Below the pieces are notes generated by a model. The model was given only the letters and a program-made list of their open reading frames with translations. It did no database searches and was not told the DNA's origin. From Chara braunii (Eukaryota > Streptophyta > Charophyceae > Charales > Characeae): a stretch of 57,590 nucleotides of DNA. The DNA lies in assembly GCA_003427395.1 (NCBI GenBank), contig BFEA01000530.1, positions 496,483 through 554,072 on the forward strand, in the 5' to 3' direction. Shown here piece by piece: positions 32,337-44,379 of this stretch (positions are counted from its first letter, which is position 1; the number at the start of each line of letters is the position of its first letter). Both the position numbers and the translations under genes were made by a program.

Positions 32337-33954
32337 GGCGACCCTATCCGCATCAACTGGACCCTTCCAAGGAGACATTTGGTCTCGTTTTCTCAGAGCT
32401 TTCCCTTTGGCAAGGTCAAAGTGGGGGAGCTCATTGAGAAATTCGGTATCAATACCTGGGCAACAGAGTTTTGTTGTTCGGGTGAATAGGTCGCCTGAGA
32501 GCACTCACACACTTGTCATCTCCTACCGGGTCAGAGGCGTTGGGTAGAGTATGAAGGGACTACGTTTGACCGGATTACGGAATACGTCTATAGCAGGGAG
32601 ATTCACTGGACGGCTAACTGGGTAAATGTAGTCCTCCCTCACGGCTCAGCAGCCTGCAGCAGAGTTCCTCATATATTTGACGGGACTGTCGCGAGACCTA
32701 CACCGGCAGAGCGGAGAGAGAGAGGACGTAAAAGAGTGGCATCAGGAAAGACTCTACCAGGTCCTCCGCCGATACCCCAGGAAAGGTGGATATCACAAAG
32801 AAGTACGTTCCACCTCTGCCCGAGGAACCAACCCCAGAGAAATTGGATACTGATTGGTCGGACCCAAGGTCGGACCTTTGGAGAGTTGCTGGACTTTGAC
32901 TTTGGCGATTACTTCGACTGGGACACAGACCGAGACTAGAGAGCACCATTCAGTCATGACATTCTCGAGAGACTGGAGGAGGGCATGCGGACCTGAGGCA
33001 CATTGCTTGGCTCTTAGCCAACTTTGTCCTCGATGGGAGACTGATACTCACATGAATCGGGCGAGGAGGAGAGATAATGCACTTGTCCGTTTGGGACCCA
33101 GCGAGTGCCAGACCTCCCTTCGTGGGAGAATGAGTGAGATGCCAGGACCAGCCATCACCGGAGCTCGAGTGGTTGCTTCTTGGGTGAGGGTCGATGAGTG
33201 ACGGCCACCTCCGAGTACACAGAGGGTCACTGAAACATCAACGTGTAATCGAGGTGGAGGGCACGCTCATCAAGGAAGAGCGAGCTTATATGCGGGAGGA
33301 AGCGGACCGTGAGGTTTCCTTCATGATGAGCAAAATCTTTAGGGTTAACCCGAATGCCTTTGTTAGTATCCATCCGGATGCGTCAGTAGTGTCAGAGCGC
33401 CCGAGAGAATAGGAGGGTGATCCAGCAGTCGTACGTGATGATCCTCCAGTAGATGCGACCCATGAGGGGTTACTTATCATCATCCTTGACTAGGGGGTGT
33501 TCTGGGTGTTGAAATGTTCTCGACGACCATTCCTAGGATTATTATTTGATTGTAGCCCTCTGATGGCTACTCCCTGCTTTCTCTTTTTTTTTTTTTTTTA
33601 ATAAAAACGTCGAGGGTGTTGTAGAGGCCAGTTACTAGGGACCGCGGTGATTACCGGGTGCGGTTACCCATGGTTGTCCTGCTTTCTCTTGACAGTTTGT
33701 GGCTGCATTCAGTATCAATTTTGTGTCATTTTTTGTTTTTTAAATCTTTGACTTGTTTGCCATACATTTGTATATGGTGACAAAAGAAAGTGATAAGGGA
33801 ATTTCATTGTTGCCTTTTCTATGTAAAACATAGTCTCTTCTAGGGCTTCTCTAAGGACTCCTAGGGACCCTACGGAACCTAGGTTTGATCTTTCCACAGG
33901 GTCAGGTGCAGGCGGCAAAACTGATCACCTCACAAAACTGATCACCTCACTCTA
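32337..33954. other. No gene recognised
   Basis: Several 60-115 aa plus-strand frames (e.g. 32736-32939, 33194-33412) in GC-balanced sequence may be remains of another retroelement protein, but I recognise no domain. Poly(T) near 33580. A 16-bp unit (AAACTGATCACCTCAC) is repeated twice at 33919-33951. Confidence 0.4.
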
Positions 33955-34750
33955 TTACAACATAGTCCATCATTGAAAGTGATGCCATTGAGCTGGAAAC
34001 CGGGTCCAGCGTCCCATATCTAATCTTTTTTCTTCCTACCTCTCCTGCAGCAACGCCGGGTACTGGGGGGAGCTCCACCAGGGGGCACCAGTGAGATCTC
34101 CCTCCATCCCCTAGCTCCTGCCCTCCACCTGGTATCCTCTTGGCATATGGAGTCTCATATCCTACAAACATACTACAAAAATGTTTTCTCATTTTTGGAG
34201 GGAACATCTTGAGAGTGGCACCATGAACAAGTTGACACCACCGGCAGGCTAGCTTGCACTGCAACTTGCTATGCCGTGTATTTGAGTGATTTAGATGACT
34301 CTAAGCCCCCAAATATTCCTCCAGGGCCAACGGGTGAGGAGGAAAGGGATCACCGAAATACTGCACAGGTCTCAGCTGTTCTCTGGGATCCACCCTTTTC
34401 CAATCTTTAAAGAGAAGCTGGTAGTCTCTTTCCAGGTCTCCTTCCTGTCCTTCTCCATGGTCCAACCTGTCTCCTGTCCAAACCACCCTCGCGACCCAGC
34501 CCTCCCTTTCCCCCCCCAGCCAGCCTTCACAGAACCGGGAGATAATTTTTTTAATGTCACCCCTGCTGTGCACATGACTCAGTTTTTCCTTAACGCTGTG
34601 CCATTGTGCCATGATCTCCTGTTGGAAGAGCAGCCGTATCTGTTATGTGACCTCCCCCTCCTCTACCCTGGCCCCCTCTAATTCCAGGATGCATCTTCGC
34701 CACCATATGGTCCAGAGGACTGTACGCCGGCCCAGGGAGAACATATTTGC
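33955..34750 (-). mobile_element. Antisense LINE 3' fragment
   Basis: Minus strand from about 34750: NMFSLGRRTVLWTIWWRRC (one frame), then a 34612-34301 frame with RFCEGWLGGEREGWVARVVW ... DYQLLFKDWKRVDP ... DPFPPHPLALEEYLG, matching the LINE 1 C-terminus (NMFHLGRRAILWVIRWQRC ... DFADPFPPHHQAIEEWVG). Then a 3' UTR with the shared ATATGGGACGCTGGACCCGG block near 34000-34020. 5'-truncated and frameshifted; same family as LINE 1. Confidence 0.85.
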
Positions 34751-34754
34751 TACA

Positions 34755-37260
34755 ATGGAGTTTTGAAAATTGAGATACCGGGGCCATTACCCGACTGTGG
34801 CTCAGAGAATTTAGAGCTACTTCAGACATGTCTACGACAACTTCATGATTAAGCAAAATTCCGAAACGGCTCAGAAGAACCCCCAACAATCCACTTTTCC
34901 TCACTCCGGCAAGACTGACTGCAGCGGAGCCACCATCTCTGCTGCTGCTATACCATGCTCCCATCCTACCAGCTAGCCCCCTCACTGGTAGGACGCGTGA
35001 TAACCCACCATCTTTTCTTTTTTGAAGAAGCTCAAGAGAATAAGGAGAGGTCGAATGCTTAGAATCCCTAGACTCCCAAACAAAACACTCTAAAACTGTA
35101 CAACACTGTCTTATTCCCTGTCAAGCTCTCCCGGGCCTCACACCCCCACCCGACTAGGTTACAGAGCAACACGACTCGCCCCAGCTCCGGCCAGCGTCGT
35201 CCTAACAGCAACCCTTGGTTGTCCCTTAGAATGCCCCCCCAAAGCATCCCCAGATCTCTCTACTAGGCCTCACGCTCCTGCAAGCAGCAGGTTACAGGGC
35301 AACACCCCAGCACCGGCCAGCGTCGTTCTGGCATCAAACAACCGCAGATCCATAAATGCACCAGTATTAAACAGCCTAAAGCGAGTTGCTAGAAGTCCCC
35401 AGAATCCTAAAGCATTCTCTATTTTTACTAAGAAACAAAAACATATGCACAATTCAGAAAACAAACTCAGATACCCCCATCAACCCTCTTTCCTCCCTCC
35501 GACAAGACTTACTGCAGCAGAGCCACCATCTCCACTGCTGCTATACCCTATTTCCATCCTACTAGCTAGCCCTTCATTAATAGGACGCCTGATATCCCAC
35601 CATCTACTTATCCCACTCACCTCTTTTTTTGAAAAGATTAAGGAGAGTTCCCAAAAATTTAGAAAAATTGGAGAAACGAAAATCAGAGTTGAACCCACCA
35701 CCAATCCAAATCAGACCCTCACTACAGGCGAAAAACAGCCACTCAAGCTTTCAGTCCTCGTACCAGAAGTCGCCAGTTCTCACACCCCCCTTGCTAGGGT
35801 TACAAGACAACACAAACTGCCCCAGCACCGAACTAACTGTCTTCTGACGGACAGGAATTGTCTTCCTCCCTCGAAAACTTCCTTAGCTGCCAAACCCCCT
35901 ACCGGGTTACAGGGCCACTGCCCCAGCATCAGCTACGTTGAAAGAGGTGGTTATGCCTTCCACCCTCGGCATAGCTTCAATGGCCTCAAGCTCCTCCCCA
36001 TACTGACACACCCACGCACCGCAATTGTTTGTTTTCAGTATCTGCATGTTCATTGCTTAAATCCAGTTCTCAAACGCTGCTTGACAACCTGCCTACAAGT
36101 CCACCAATTGCACTATATGCTGCCCGGGAAAAAGGGACAGCGATTCAGGGTATGAATCAACAGGGGGCATGGCAACGTGAGGGTGCAACAATCTGTAAAG
36201 TATGAACTCACAAATTTGAAGGATGCAGTGTTAGCAAAGTTAAAGATTCGGCTACGAAAGGAGAGGAAGGAGGGTGGTGAAGCCAGTAGGCAGATGCAAT
36301 AGGAGCAGAGCTACGATCTAGGCAAAGATAGATGCTGGTATAAGATGAATCCCTTTTTTTTTTTTCAAACAAATGCTCCAGTCTATTCGTGGGGAGCAGC
36401 ACGTGCTGGGAACCAGGCCCAGCGTCCCATATCGAATGGTACAGATCATTGAGAAAATTTGAGATCATTTGAGATATCGGGGCCATTACCCGGCTTCGAC
36501 TGAGATCAGTCTGTAAATATCTAATAACCGATTAAGGAACTACTCATGCAATAGGCTGCCACAAAGGTCCTACGAATGCTCACAACCCTCAGGATCCCTA
36601 ACAAGCCCTTCTAAGACTTTCCAACACAGTCTTACTCCCTGCTGAGCTCTTCCAGGCCTCACGCCCTCACCCTGCTGGGTTACAGGGCAACACAACTCGC
36701 CCCAGCTCCGATCAGCGTCGTCCCAGCTGCAAACCTTGGCTGTCCCTTGGGATGCCCACCCCAAAGCATCCCCATATCTCTCTACCAGGCCTCACGCTCC
36801 TGCATCAGCAGGTTACAGGGCAACACCCCAGCGCCGCCCAGCGTCGTTCTGGCATCGAACAGCCACAGATCACTGAGTATAACCGCTTTAAAACCGCCTA
36901 GGATGGGTTGCTAAGAATCCCTAGAATCCTAAGACATTCATAAGAACAACCGACAAATCTTTTTTTTTTTTTTTAGAACAATCTGTGAACAGGATGAGAT
37001 TTAGAAATATGGGGAGAATCCTGAGTATCTAATGCCTATTAGGGAATTACTCATGCAATAGTCTGCCACAGAGGTCCTACGAATGCTCACTACCCTCAGG
37101 TTCCCTGACAAACGCTTCTCAGACTTCCCAACACCGTCTTACTCCCTGCTGAGCTCTTCCAAGCCTCACGCACCCACCCTGTTGGGTACAGGGCAACACA
37201 ACTCGCCCCAACTCCGACCAGCGTCATCCCAGCAGCAACCCTTGGTCGTCCCTTGGGATG
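34755..37260. repeat. Modular repeat array, three to four rounds
   Basis: Two modules alternate. Module A (GCAG(C/A)GGAGCCACCATCTC ... CCATC) is at 34918-35045 and 35516-35650. Module B (GCCTCACGC ... GGTTACAGGGCAACACCCCAGC ... GCGTCGTTCTGGCATC) is at about 35050-35440, 36570-36950 and, shortened, 37080-37260, with a diverged form at 35770-36070. A third block (GGGGCCATTACCCG) recurs at about 34780 and 36480. No coding. It may be stacked LINE 3' UTRs or a young satellite. Confidence 0.75.
36354..36445 (-). mobile_element. LINE 3' end (UTR and A tail), antisense
   Basis: The minus strand carries the family 3' UTR block ATATGGGACGCTGG and CAGCACGTGCTGCTCCCCAC. It matches 41776-41828 of LINE 2 and ends in an A run (T11 at 36354-36364). 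Confidence 0.7.
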
Positions 37261-38150
37261 CATCCCTAACCCATACCACGACGGCAATGATGAGGGCATA
37301 GAATGTCTGGATAGCGGAGGTCTAGACATTCATGTTTATAGAAAGAATTCCGCAGGATCGTCAGGTAATCTTCGCATGGAGTGCATTGAAGCGGGATGTG
37401 AAAGCCTGGGTGATGAACCAGGTAGCAGAACACAGTTGTGGGAAGCATTTGGATCTATATGGTGCAAGAAAGGTGCTATCTGAGTGCCTTGATGAACTGA
37501 TAGGCGGGTTCTAGGATCAAGATGAAGGAGTCATGGGCATCCATAAGAATAAGTTTCGCAACACAGAAGCTTTGATCCGCTGCATGGACTACACTCCATT
37601 GCGCGAATGGTTAGAGTCTCGCCTGACGGAAACAAGTATGTGATCCTGGCGTTCTTCGTGGTCTTGATGCTTGAACGTCATGGTAGCCCGTTGTTGGCCC
37701 CTAAGCGTGCTTCATGGCTTAACTTTGGTTACCTCTTCGGCCCGACTTCAAGGGCGCGCGAGTTCAGGGTGGTCCATAAACCATCCATCAGTCTTTGGGC
37801 CTGCGACAATCGTAAGCTTCCAGAAACGGAAGCCATTGGTAGCTCTAGCTTCTACTAGTGCCAGGGTTGGTGGAGAGCTAGTTAAGGAACTTTAGGATCT
37901 TCATTGGTCTCACATAAGGGGTACTTCTCCGCCTGGGGTGTACCCCCTCCTGACACTATGCTAGATGCTTGTTTGAATTTCTTTTACCCGGTAGATCTTG
38001 TGATTTGTTTGGCCTATTTCTGGTTTGGGTTGGGTGATTCTGTAAGTGTGCTAGGAGATATGGGAAGTATAGCTAAGTTGAAGAAGTTGAAGGTCCTCAC
38101 ATGGAATGTCAGGGGGTTGTCAACGAGATCCTTGAATCCCAAGCAGTGGG

Positions 38151-38269
38151 AGCTGAAGCATAGGTGTGTGACGTTCAAACCTCACGCCCTGTGCTGTCTT
38201 CCGGTCAAAGGCTGAAGCGTAGGTGTGTGACGTTCAAACCTCACGCCCTGTGCTGTCTTCCGGTCAAAG
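38151..38269 (+). repeat. 59-bp tandem duplication across an LTR/LINE junction
   Basis: The unit GCTGAAGC(A/G)TAGG...GGTCAAAG occurs twice in a row with one mismatch. It includes LINE bases followed by the LTR start TGTGACG. Confidence 0.9.
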
Positions 38270-38762
38270 TGTCTAAAATGCGGAAAAAGGCCCTGAAAGA
38301 ACAACAAAATGGGGTGTGCCAATGATTTTTGGGAAATTGAGTGTGGGGACACAGACAGAACTGAAATCTCCCATGTGGTCCCGGTTTTAGCAAGAAATGG
38401 CCATCGCCGCGCAGAAAAAGTGGGCGCACACAGTTGTCAACGTCTATCTAATCCAAAAAGTACCTATGAACTTCAATGCGAGCTACGGGATGGCTTTTCG
38501 AACGGAAAGGCGAGGGTGCACACGTGGGATCACGTTTTCAAATTAGATCCCGTCGTCCCTCGCCACAAAGTTCAGAATCTGAAGTGGAAGGCAACCTCAG
38601 TCTGGTTACTCTCTCCTTGAACTTGTCCTTGCCACTTGTCCAATAGTGGAACCCCTTTTTCTGATAACGCTCTAGGCGGCGACAATCGCTGCAGAGAGTG
38701 CTAGGCCAATGGGGTGCCACTGCCGTCCACAGGATGAAAATCAGCTCGTTGAAGCATAATAA
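38223..38762 (-). mobile_element. LTR fragment inside LINE 2
   Basis: From TGTGACGTTCAAACC the sequence matches 45413-45945 (the right LTR of the 42-47 kb element) almost throughout, including CTTCCGGTC, GGGGTGTGC and CTAGGCCAATGGGGTGCCAC. It ends abruptly at the LINE RT. Only a fragment of about 540 bp of an LTR that should be about 2 kb. Confidence 0.82.
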
Positions 38763-38807
38763 GAGGCCCTTGCTTCACTGATCAGAGCACACCCCCTTAT
38801 CAGCAAA

Positions 38808-39212
38808 GTGCCTATCCCCGATATACCGCACCACCTCATACCGGTGACATCACTCTTTGCAGACAATCTCACCGTACTAATACTCACAGACTCGGACAGT
38901 CTTCAAGCTCTCACCCAAGTTATCCACCTCTTCTCTCTTGCGGCGGACATGAAGGTTAACTGGGGTGCCAAGACTGTGGGTTGGTGGCTCCACCCTCAAG
39001 GACAACCACCACCACCTGAGCCGACTGTAGCTTGGGCCCGCAAAGAAGACGCCATGAGGATACTAGGAGTGAGATTGACTGTTGTGGTGGGTATGTTGGT
39101 CAACACGGAATTGGAACGGTTAGCCAATTGGGAAGGCCTACACACTTCACTGGTGGGACGTGCCCTTGCAATCAATAGTGCCGTCCTGGCGGCCATCTGG
39201 TACAAAAAATGA
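38808..39212 (+). pseudogene. LINE 2 ORF2: RT remnant around the FADD box
   Basis: SLFADNLTVLILTDSDSLQAL carries the RT motif C as FADN, so the second catalytic Asp is changed to Asn. Then MKVNWGAKTVGWW, ILGVRLTV and TSLVGRALAINSAVLAAIWYKK match the LINE 1 post-RT region. The frame ends at 39212, with a deletion of roughly 100 codons relative to LINE 1. Confidence 0.82.
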
Positions 39213-39369
39213 TGCACAGGGAATGGTTCACCCATTCCAATGGCTTACAAACAATCACTGGACCATCCCTTCGTCCCCAAAACAGATGCACCCTGCGCAC
39301 CCACCTGACCCGGTACATGCCACAAAGTTGGATATAAAGATATATCCGCTCTGGCCCTACATGATCAAG

Positions 39370-40996
39370 CTCTAGAGACGAAGGGGTCCCCAACAAAGAC
39401 ATCCCCCGAACAGATGGCACGATATATGGAGGCAACCCCTCTTTGGCAACCCACACATCCTACAAGAATCAGGCCAACCTTTCCCTTTAACAACCAACTC
39501 CCCTTGGCTCATCTGGGCTAAGAAAGGGGTTTTCATGGTTGGAGACTTGTGGGACCCGGTGAGAGGGGATTGGGCAACCCCCAGCCAGCTACAACACAAA
39601 CTTAAACACAAAAAATGTGGAAGAAAAGGCTGCCCTGCTTAAAGAGGCCCTCCCTATCGCCTGGCAACTCACTCTACGGGAGGGGCCAAAGGTTCAATGT
39701 GATGACTGGGTGGTCAGATACTCAGACTCTCCTATTCACCTAGTCATATTCAAAGTCAAAGAGAATCGCCACGGGACCTGTGAACTGGAAGCTTACGAAC
39801 CTCAATTTCCCGGGGCTACACTCACAAAACATTTAAGAAATGACAACTTAGACACCACATGTGAATGGGGAGGATTGGTGTGAGTGAGAGTGGTGGGGGA
39901 CCAAAAAGATGGTTTTTATGCATATGAGTCCAACACACCCATAGCCAAGCTTCCTTTCGATTCGGCGAAGTGGGAATGGCCAGGTTCCAAACCGATGCAC
40001 ATCTGGAATTACACAGTAAAAGGAGGATACCGAATGTCACGACAAACCCAACCGATAAGCCAAACGTTAGCGAACAGATGGGCTCGAGACTCGCCACTGG
40101 ATCCTAAATTGTCACAGTCTTTCGACTGGTCCAGATATGCCAGGATCATGCCTACAAACCTTAGGTCTCTGCAATGGCAGATCCTCCACCGCTGCCTTCC
40201 CAACCCCGATTGGATCGTCTCTAAGACTAACCTGGAACAACAAGGGAAACTATCCCCCATCTGCGCATACTGTGGGAACACTCGCCCGCTGGCAAGGACA
40301 ACCCTCGAACATTGTCTTCTGGCATGCCCAATGGTCACCCAGCTATGGCAATGGTCGGATGCGGCCTTTCACTCCCTCGCTGGGTGTCACATACCTTGGG
40401 ATCTCGGCCTCCTGCTCCTTGGAGAGAGCCGACATCTGTTGGCTAATTGGTCGCCGTTCACGACCAACCTGTTCTCATACACGAGGCTGCATCTCCTCAT
40501 GCTGGCGTGGAGAGCCAGATGCTCATTTGAAAGAAAGGACCACCAATTTGGTCTGTTGCAGGCGCAACAAGCAATAGAAGAGCTAATCAGGACCAAAACC
40601 CAGGAAGCATGGAAGTCCATGAAACGTGATTTCCTTGAGGAAAAAGACCCCCCCACCAAGGAAGTCAGTCGAGACTCCTACATGCAGACTTGGCTGGACC
40701 CTAACAAACCGTTCTCAGAACTTGACACCGCTCTTCATATTACATGGAAACCATGGAGGATAACTGAATCAGCTTGGCAGAGGAAGGCCTTTAGTGACTT
40801 CCAAGTCCCGTACCTCCAACCCAACTTCGTCCTTCTCCCAAGCCCGGTGCCGCCTGCCCAGTCACCCCCTGCCCCCCCCGTCAGCTCGATCATACCCGAT
40901 GCACCCATCCAGCCATCCAACTCATCGCCCTCACCGCCCCCACTCCCCCCCTCTCACCTGCCCCTCCGCCCGCTCTCACCCACCCCGACCATTTGA
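39370..40996 (+). pseudogene. LINE 2 ORF2: C-terminal half with zf-RVT
   Basis: Begins out of frame (RWHDIWRQPLFGNPH ... KKGVFMVGDLWD, 39405-39560), shifts near 39610 to EEKAALLKEALPIAWQL, and passes a TGA at 39881-39883. It then runs open to 40996 with MHIWNYTVKGGYRMS, the zinc-finger-like SLQWQILHRCLPNPDWI ... CAYC ... TTLEHCLLACP (about 40165-40330) and a Pro/Ser-rich end (about 40845-40990). It matches LINE 1 throughout, except for this Pro-rich tail. Confidence 0.83.
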
Positions 40997-41922
40997 CCTG
41001 CAGCAACGCGGCCCGCAATGGACTTCATTGACAAGATGACAAAAGTGCGACTGGTGGAGCGATTGGTGGAGTAACTGGACTGACTGGACAACAGGCAACA
41101 ACAATAGAGAAGCCACCAACACCGGATCGACAACTCATATCCTGCTGCAACAGGCCAGGAGGAGCAGACATTTAGAATACGTACCCAACGAAGACAAGAG
41201 ACGATTGTTTTAAATGCTCCCCTGCAGCCGCAGGTGCAAAGATCAGAATGTGGCAAAGCATGGGTCTTGAGAAAGGAAAAAATTTCAAGGTTTCAAGGGT
41301 TTAATGAGATCTCTCAAGAATAGACGTATTTGTAAATAATGGGGGGGCTGCTGGTTATCACTGTGTGCGAGGACACACACACCACAGATAAGTACGCCCG
41401 GGACAAATGACTCTTGTCCTTCCTCACTGCTTCCCTGTTGTCAAGGGCTTTTAAGGTTCATTACTGCGACAAGCACGGGATTAGAAGAGGGTACAAGGTT
41501 TAACGGATACAAAGGGCTTCAGCAACAGGTCTCGAAATGACTACAAAATAAGGGGGGTTGCACACACCGGGGATAGGAGTTCAGCCACTAGTAACAGGAC
41601 GAATGTAGACATAGATGCAAGGCGGACACCATCCTGGGTGGGGACAGGCCAGCAGGAATCAGGAGCTTTACAAATTGGGAGGGTAACATACGCAGCCCCG
41701 AGGGAAAGATGGATGCTCCGGAGTGAGAACTCTAATGGCCATATGCCCAACTAACATTGCACCACAAAGATATATCCAAGGGACGCTGGACCCGATTTCC
41801 AGCAGGTGCTGTTCCCCACCAATAGATGGAGCCTCCGCGTCGGTGCTAGGTGTGTCTGCTCATATCAGCACACCTAGCATCCGGTCGGGTTGTTCTTCAA
41901 AAAAAAAAAAAAAAAAAAAAAA
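40997..41922 (+). other. LINE 2 3' UTR with terminal stem-loop and A tail
   Basis: Non-coding. Near its end is an 11-bp hairpin, TGCTAGGTGTG ... CACACCTAGCA (about 41847-41880), then TTGTTCTTC and A24. LINE RTs of some clades recognise 3' stem-loops, so a role in priming is possible. Confidence 0.7.
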
Positions 41923-42171
41923 GCCTCCGCGTCGGTGCTAGGTGTGTCTGCTCATATCAGCACACCTAGCATCCGGTCGGGNNNNNNNNNNNNNNNNNNN
42001 NNNNNNNNNNNNNNNNNNNNNNNNNNNNNNNNNNNNNNNNNNNNNNNNNNNNNNNNNNNNNNNNNNNNNNNNNNNNNNNNNNNNNNNNNNNNNNNNNNNN
42101 NNNNNNNNNNNNNNNNNNNNNNNNNNNNNNNNNNNNNNNNNNNNNNNNNNNNNNNNNNNNNNNNNNNNNNN
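41923..42171. other. Repeat of the LINE 2 terminus, then assembly gap
   Basis: 41923-41981 repeats 41828-41888 (hairpin included) without the A tail, then 190 N (41982-42171). Confidence 0.95.
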
Positions 42172-42714
42172 AAGGAGGAAAATTTATATCGACAATCACA
42201 ACCCCAACACCCATGAACCAAAACACCGCGTTTCTGGAGGGAAATAATAACATCCTTCGATCTTTGCGTCAGCTTCTTGTACTGACCATCACGTAATCTA
42301 GCCACTACTTCCCTGCAACTGGTAGATGGGTTGAGAGAGAGCTTTTTGGATGCACTTGCAGATTTTATAATTGCGGAGAAGGAAGTAGAAGGGAGGAGAG
42401 AGGGAAGGAGAAGGGCTAGAAGAGAGGGGGAGGGGAAGAGGGATTGGTTGCCTTGGGAAAGCCATATCGATCCGCACGAGTCACTTCACAACTAATCAGA
42501 TCGCAGTGTGAGGGGGTCTGATGTCTCGAAGGATTGGGAGGGGATCGGTAAGGCCTTCCTGTACGAGGACGAATGCGGGAAAGGAGAGGGAGTGAAGAGT
42601 GGTGCGGAGCAGGACCAAGATTTAGATGAAGAGAGGGAGAAAGAAGCGCGAAGGAAAGGGGATGGAAAACAGTTATGGGTTAAAGGAAGAAGGCGCAAGG
42701 GTGAAGATGTCACA
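42172..42714 (-). mobile_element. Element C left (3') LTR, partly in gap
   Basis: Matches the right LTR in two blocks: 42172-42288 with 45940-46061 and 42290-42714 with 47024-47477. It lacks the ~960 bp between them. Its outer part lies in the N gap. Confidence 0.8.
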
Positions 42715-43140
42715 GTCTGGTGGGCAGCACACACAGAGTGTGACAGAGTCTGTGTGCCCCCTACCCGACAGACTCTGTCACTGTTTGTGCACTTCCCACC
42801 ACATTGTGACAGAGTCTGTCACATAGACTGTGACAGACTGTAACAGATTGTTTGACACACACACACAGACTGTGACACACTGTAACAGATTGTTTGACAC
42901 ACACACACACACATACACTCGGTACACTCACACACGCACACGCACACACTGACACACACACTGCAGCAGATTGTGACACACTGACTCACACGCACTGACA
43001 CACACACACACACACACACACTGACGCACCCATGCACATACTTACGCACACACTACACACACACACACACACTGACGCACCCACACACACACGATACATA
43101 CACACACACACACAAACTGACGCACCCACGCACACACTGA
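42715..43140. repeat. CA-rich microsatellite with TGTGACA inverted repeats
   Basis: Begins right at the LTR end. It includes a 14-bp perfect inverted repeat (GTGACAGAGTCTGT ... ACAGACTCTGTCAC, about 42739-42780) and TGTGACAGA-G-TCTGTCACA near 42805-42825. Then long (CA)n with GACGCACC interruptions. Confidence 0.9.
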
Positions 43141-43502
43141 CGCACCCCAAGGCCCCATAACCCCCCCAGAACCACCGCCGGCGACCGGTACCGGCCCCCG
43201 CGAACGACGTTCGCGGCCTCCAAAAACGCGTTCTCGCGAACGTGTTCGCAACCCGTTCGCCGTGCTACACAGCTTCCACCAGAATCACTGCTGAACCCAT
43301 GCCTGTAGAAATCGTTATTTTAATTTCAACTGCCGCGTACCGCGCTCGTGTGTTGAAGAGCTGCGCAAATCGCCGTAGATTGGGACTGAGCCGAGGATGC
43401 GACATTTCGCGAAACTGCAAAGATGGTCGAGGTTGACGAAGTCGAGCAGAGATGGTCGAGGTTGAAGAAGTCGAGCAGAGATGGTCGAGTCTAGTGCAAA
43501 AC

Positions 43503-44335
43503 TCATGGCGATGGCTGCGAACAGAGGGAATTAGGGAGTGAACAGAAGGCGACTTGTTCCTTGTCGCTGTGGGAGAGAGGCAAAGAAGAAGATAAAAAAG
43601 GAGTGGGATCAATAGGAGAAGGAAGAGGGCGAAGGTAGGAGATATGGTGGACGATAGGAATAGAGTTATGACTTGCGCCCGTCTCACAAGCGATGCGCAC
43701 AATGTTTACCCCGTTAGGGCCTAGTTCCACTACACGGAAGCAGCCAGAAAACTTTGGTGCAAGTTTCCAATGGTGTGCACATTTACGTAGCCGCGCTAGG
43801 TCCCCTAACTTATATTATATATGTGGGCTTGCATTCCCATTTCAGGCGTCGTAGCTGCAGACTTGCCTACCATGTGCCAGTTTCGTCATCCTTTGTCACT
43901 TATGGGCTAATCTAGGGATTGCCTTTTCCATTAATTCGGCGTACCTTGTGGCCTTAGCCTTAAGAGACGCCCGCGTGTCTCTACCCGGTGGTTCGACAAT
44001 TCATGAGGCATCTCGGTTAACGATACATAGGATGATATTCATCCGTAGCTAAAAGGGGGTGAGCCTTGCCGATTCGTGAGGGGTGGCCCGTCGTGAATTC
44101 CGACAATCTGATATACGATCTTGGGCCAAGGACGCGTGTCATTTACGGCGAGATTCCTCCTTAGTGATGTTTTAATCACGCGGTTTGCATTTTACGCAAG
44201 CCCATTAGACTGAGAAACATGCGGCATACTGTGTCGGAGAGTGATGCCTCTATGTGTCAGTAGCTCTTTTACTTCGACCTTGAACTCATACCCATTATCA
44301 GTTGAAATTTCTTATGTATCTTGATGGGTATTGAG
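43503..44335 (-). pseudogene. Element C integrase remnant
   Basis: Read down the minus strand: DNGYEFKVEVKELLTHRGI, then HSMPHVSQSNGLA, a stop, NANRVIKTSLRR (the D...35...E part of the integrase core). Further on, YKLGDLARLRKCAHHWKLAP and FSGCFRVVELGPNGVNIVRI ... PIVHHISYLRPL form the C-terminal DNA-binding region. Several stops. The zinc finger and first catalytic Asp are missing. Confidence 0.78.
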
Positions 44336-44379
44336 GTAGCGGTCAATGATAAGATGGAGAAGGATTAGCTCACGACGCT

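Larger units (their letters stand above)
37904..41922 (+). mobile_element. LINE 2, broken by an LTR fragment
   Basis: The start of an ORF2-like frame (KLKVLTWNVRGLSTRSLNPKQW, about 38074-38150) gives the first AP-endonuclease motif. At 38164 it is replaced by LTR sequence up to 38762. RT remains resume at 38763, then the C-terminal half and a 3' UTR ending in a 24-bp A run (41899-41922). The UTR block GGGACGCTGGACCCG near 41782 links it to LINE 1. The upstream limit is uncertain; frames at 37253-37858 are unrecognised. Confidence 0.8.

Noticed and set aside
32736-33412. Novel host gene in 32.3-33.5 kb
   Set aside because: Frames are short, interrupted by stops in every phase and without domains; more likely retroelement debris.
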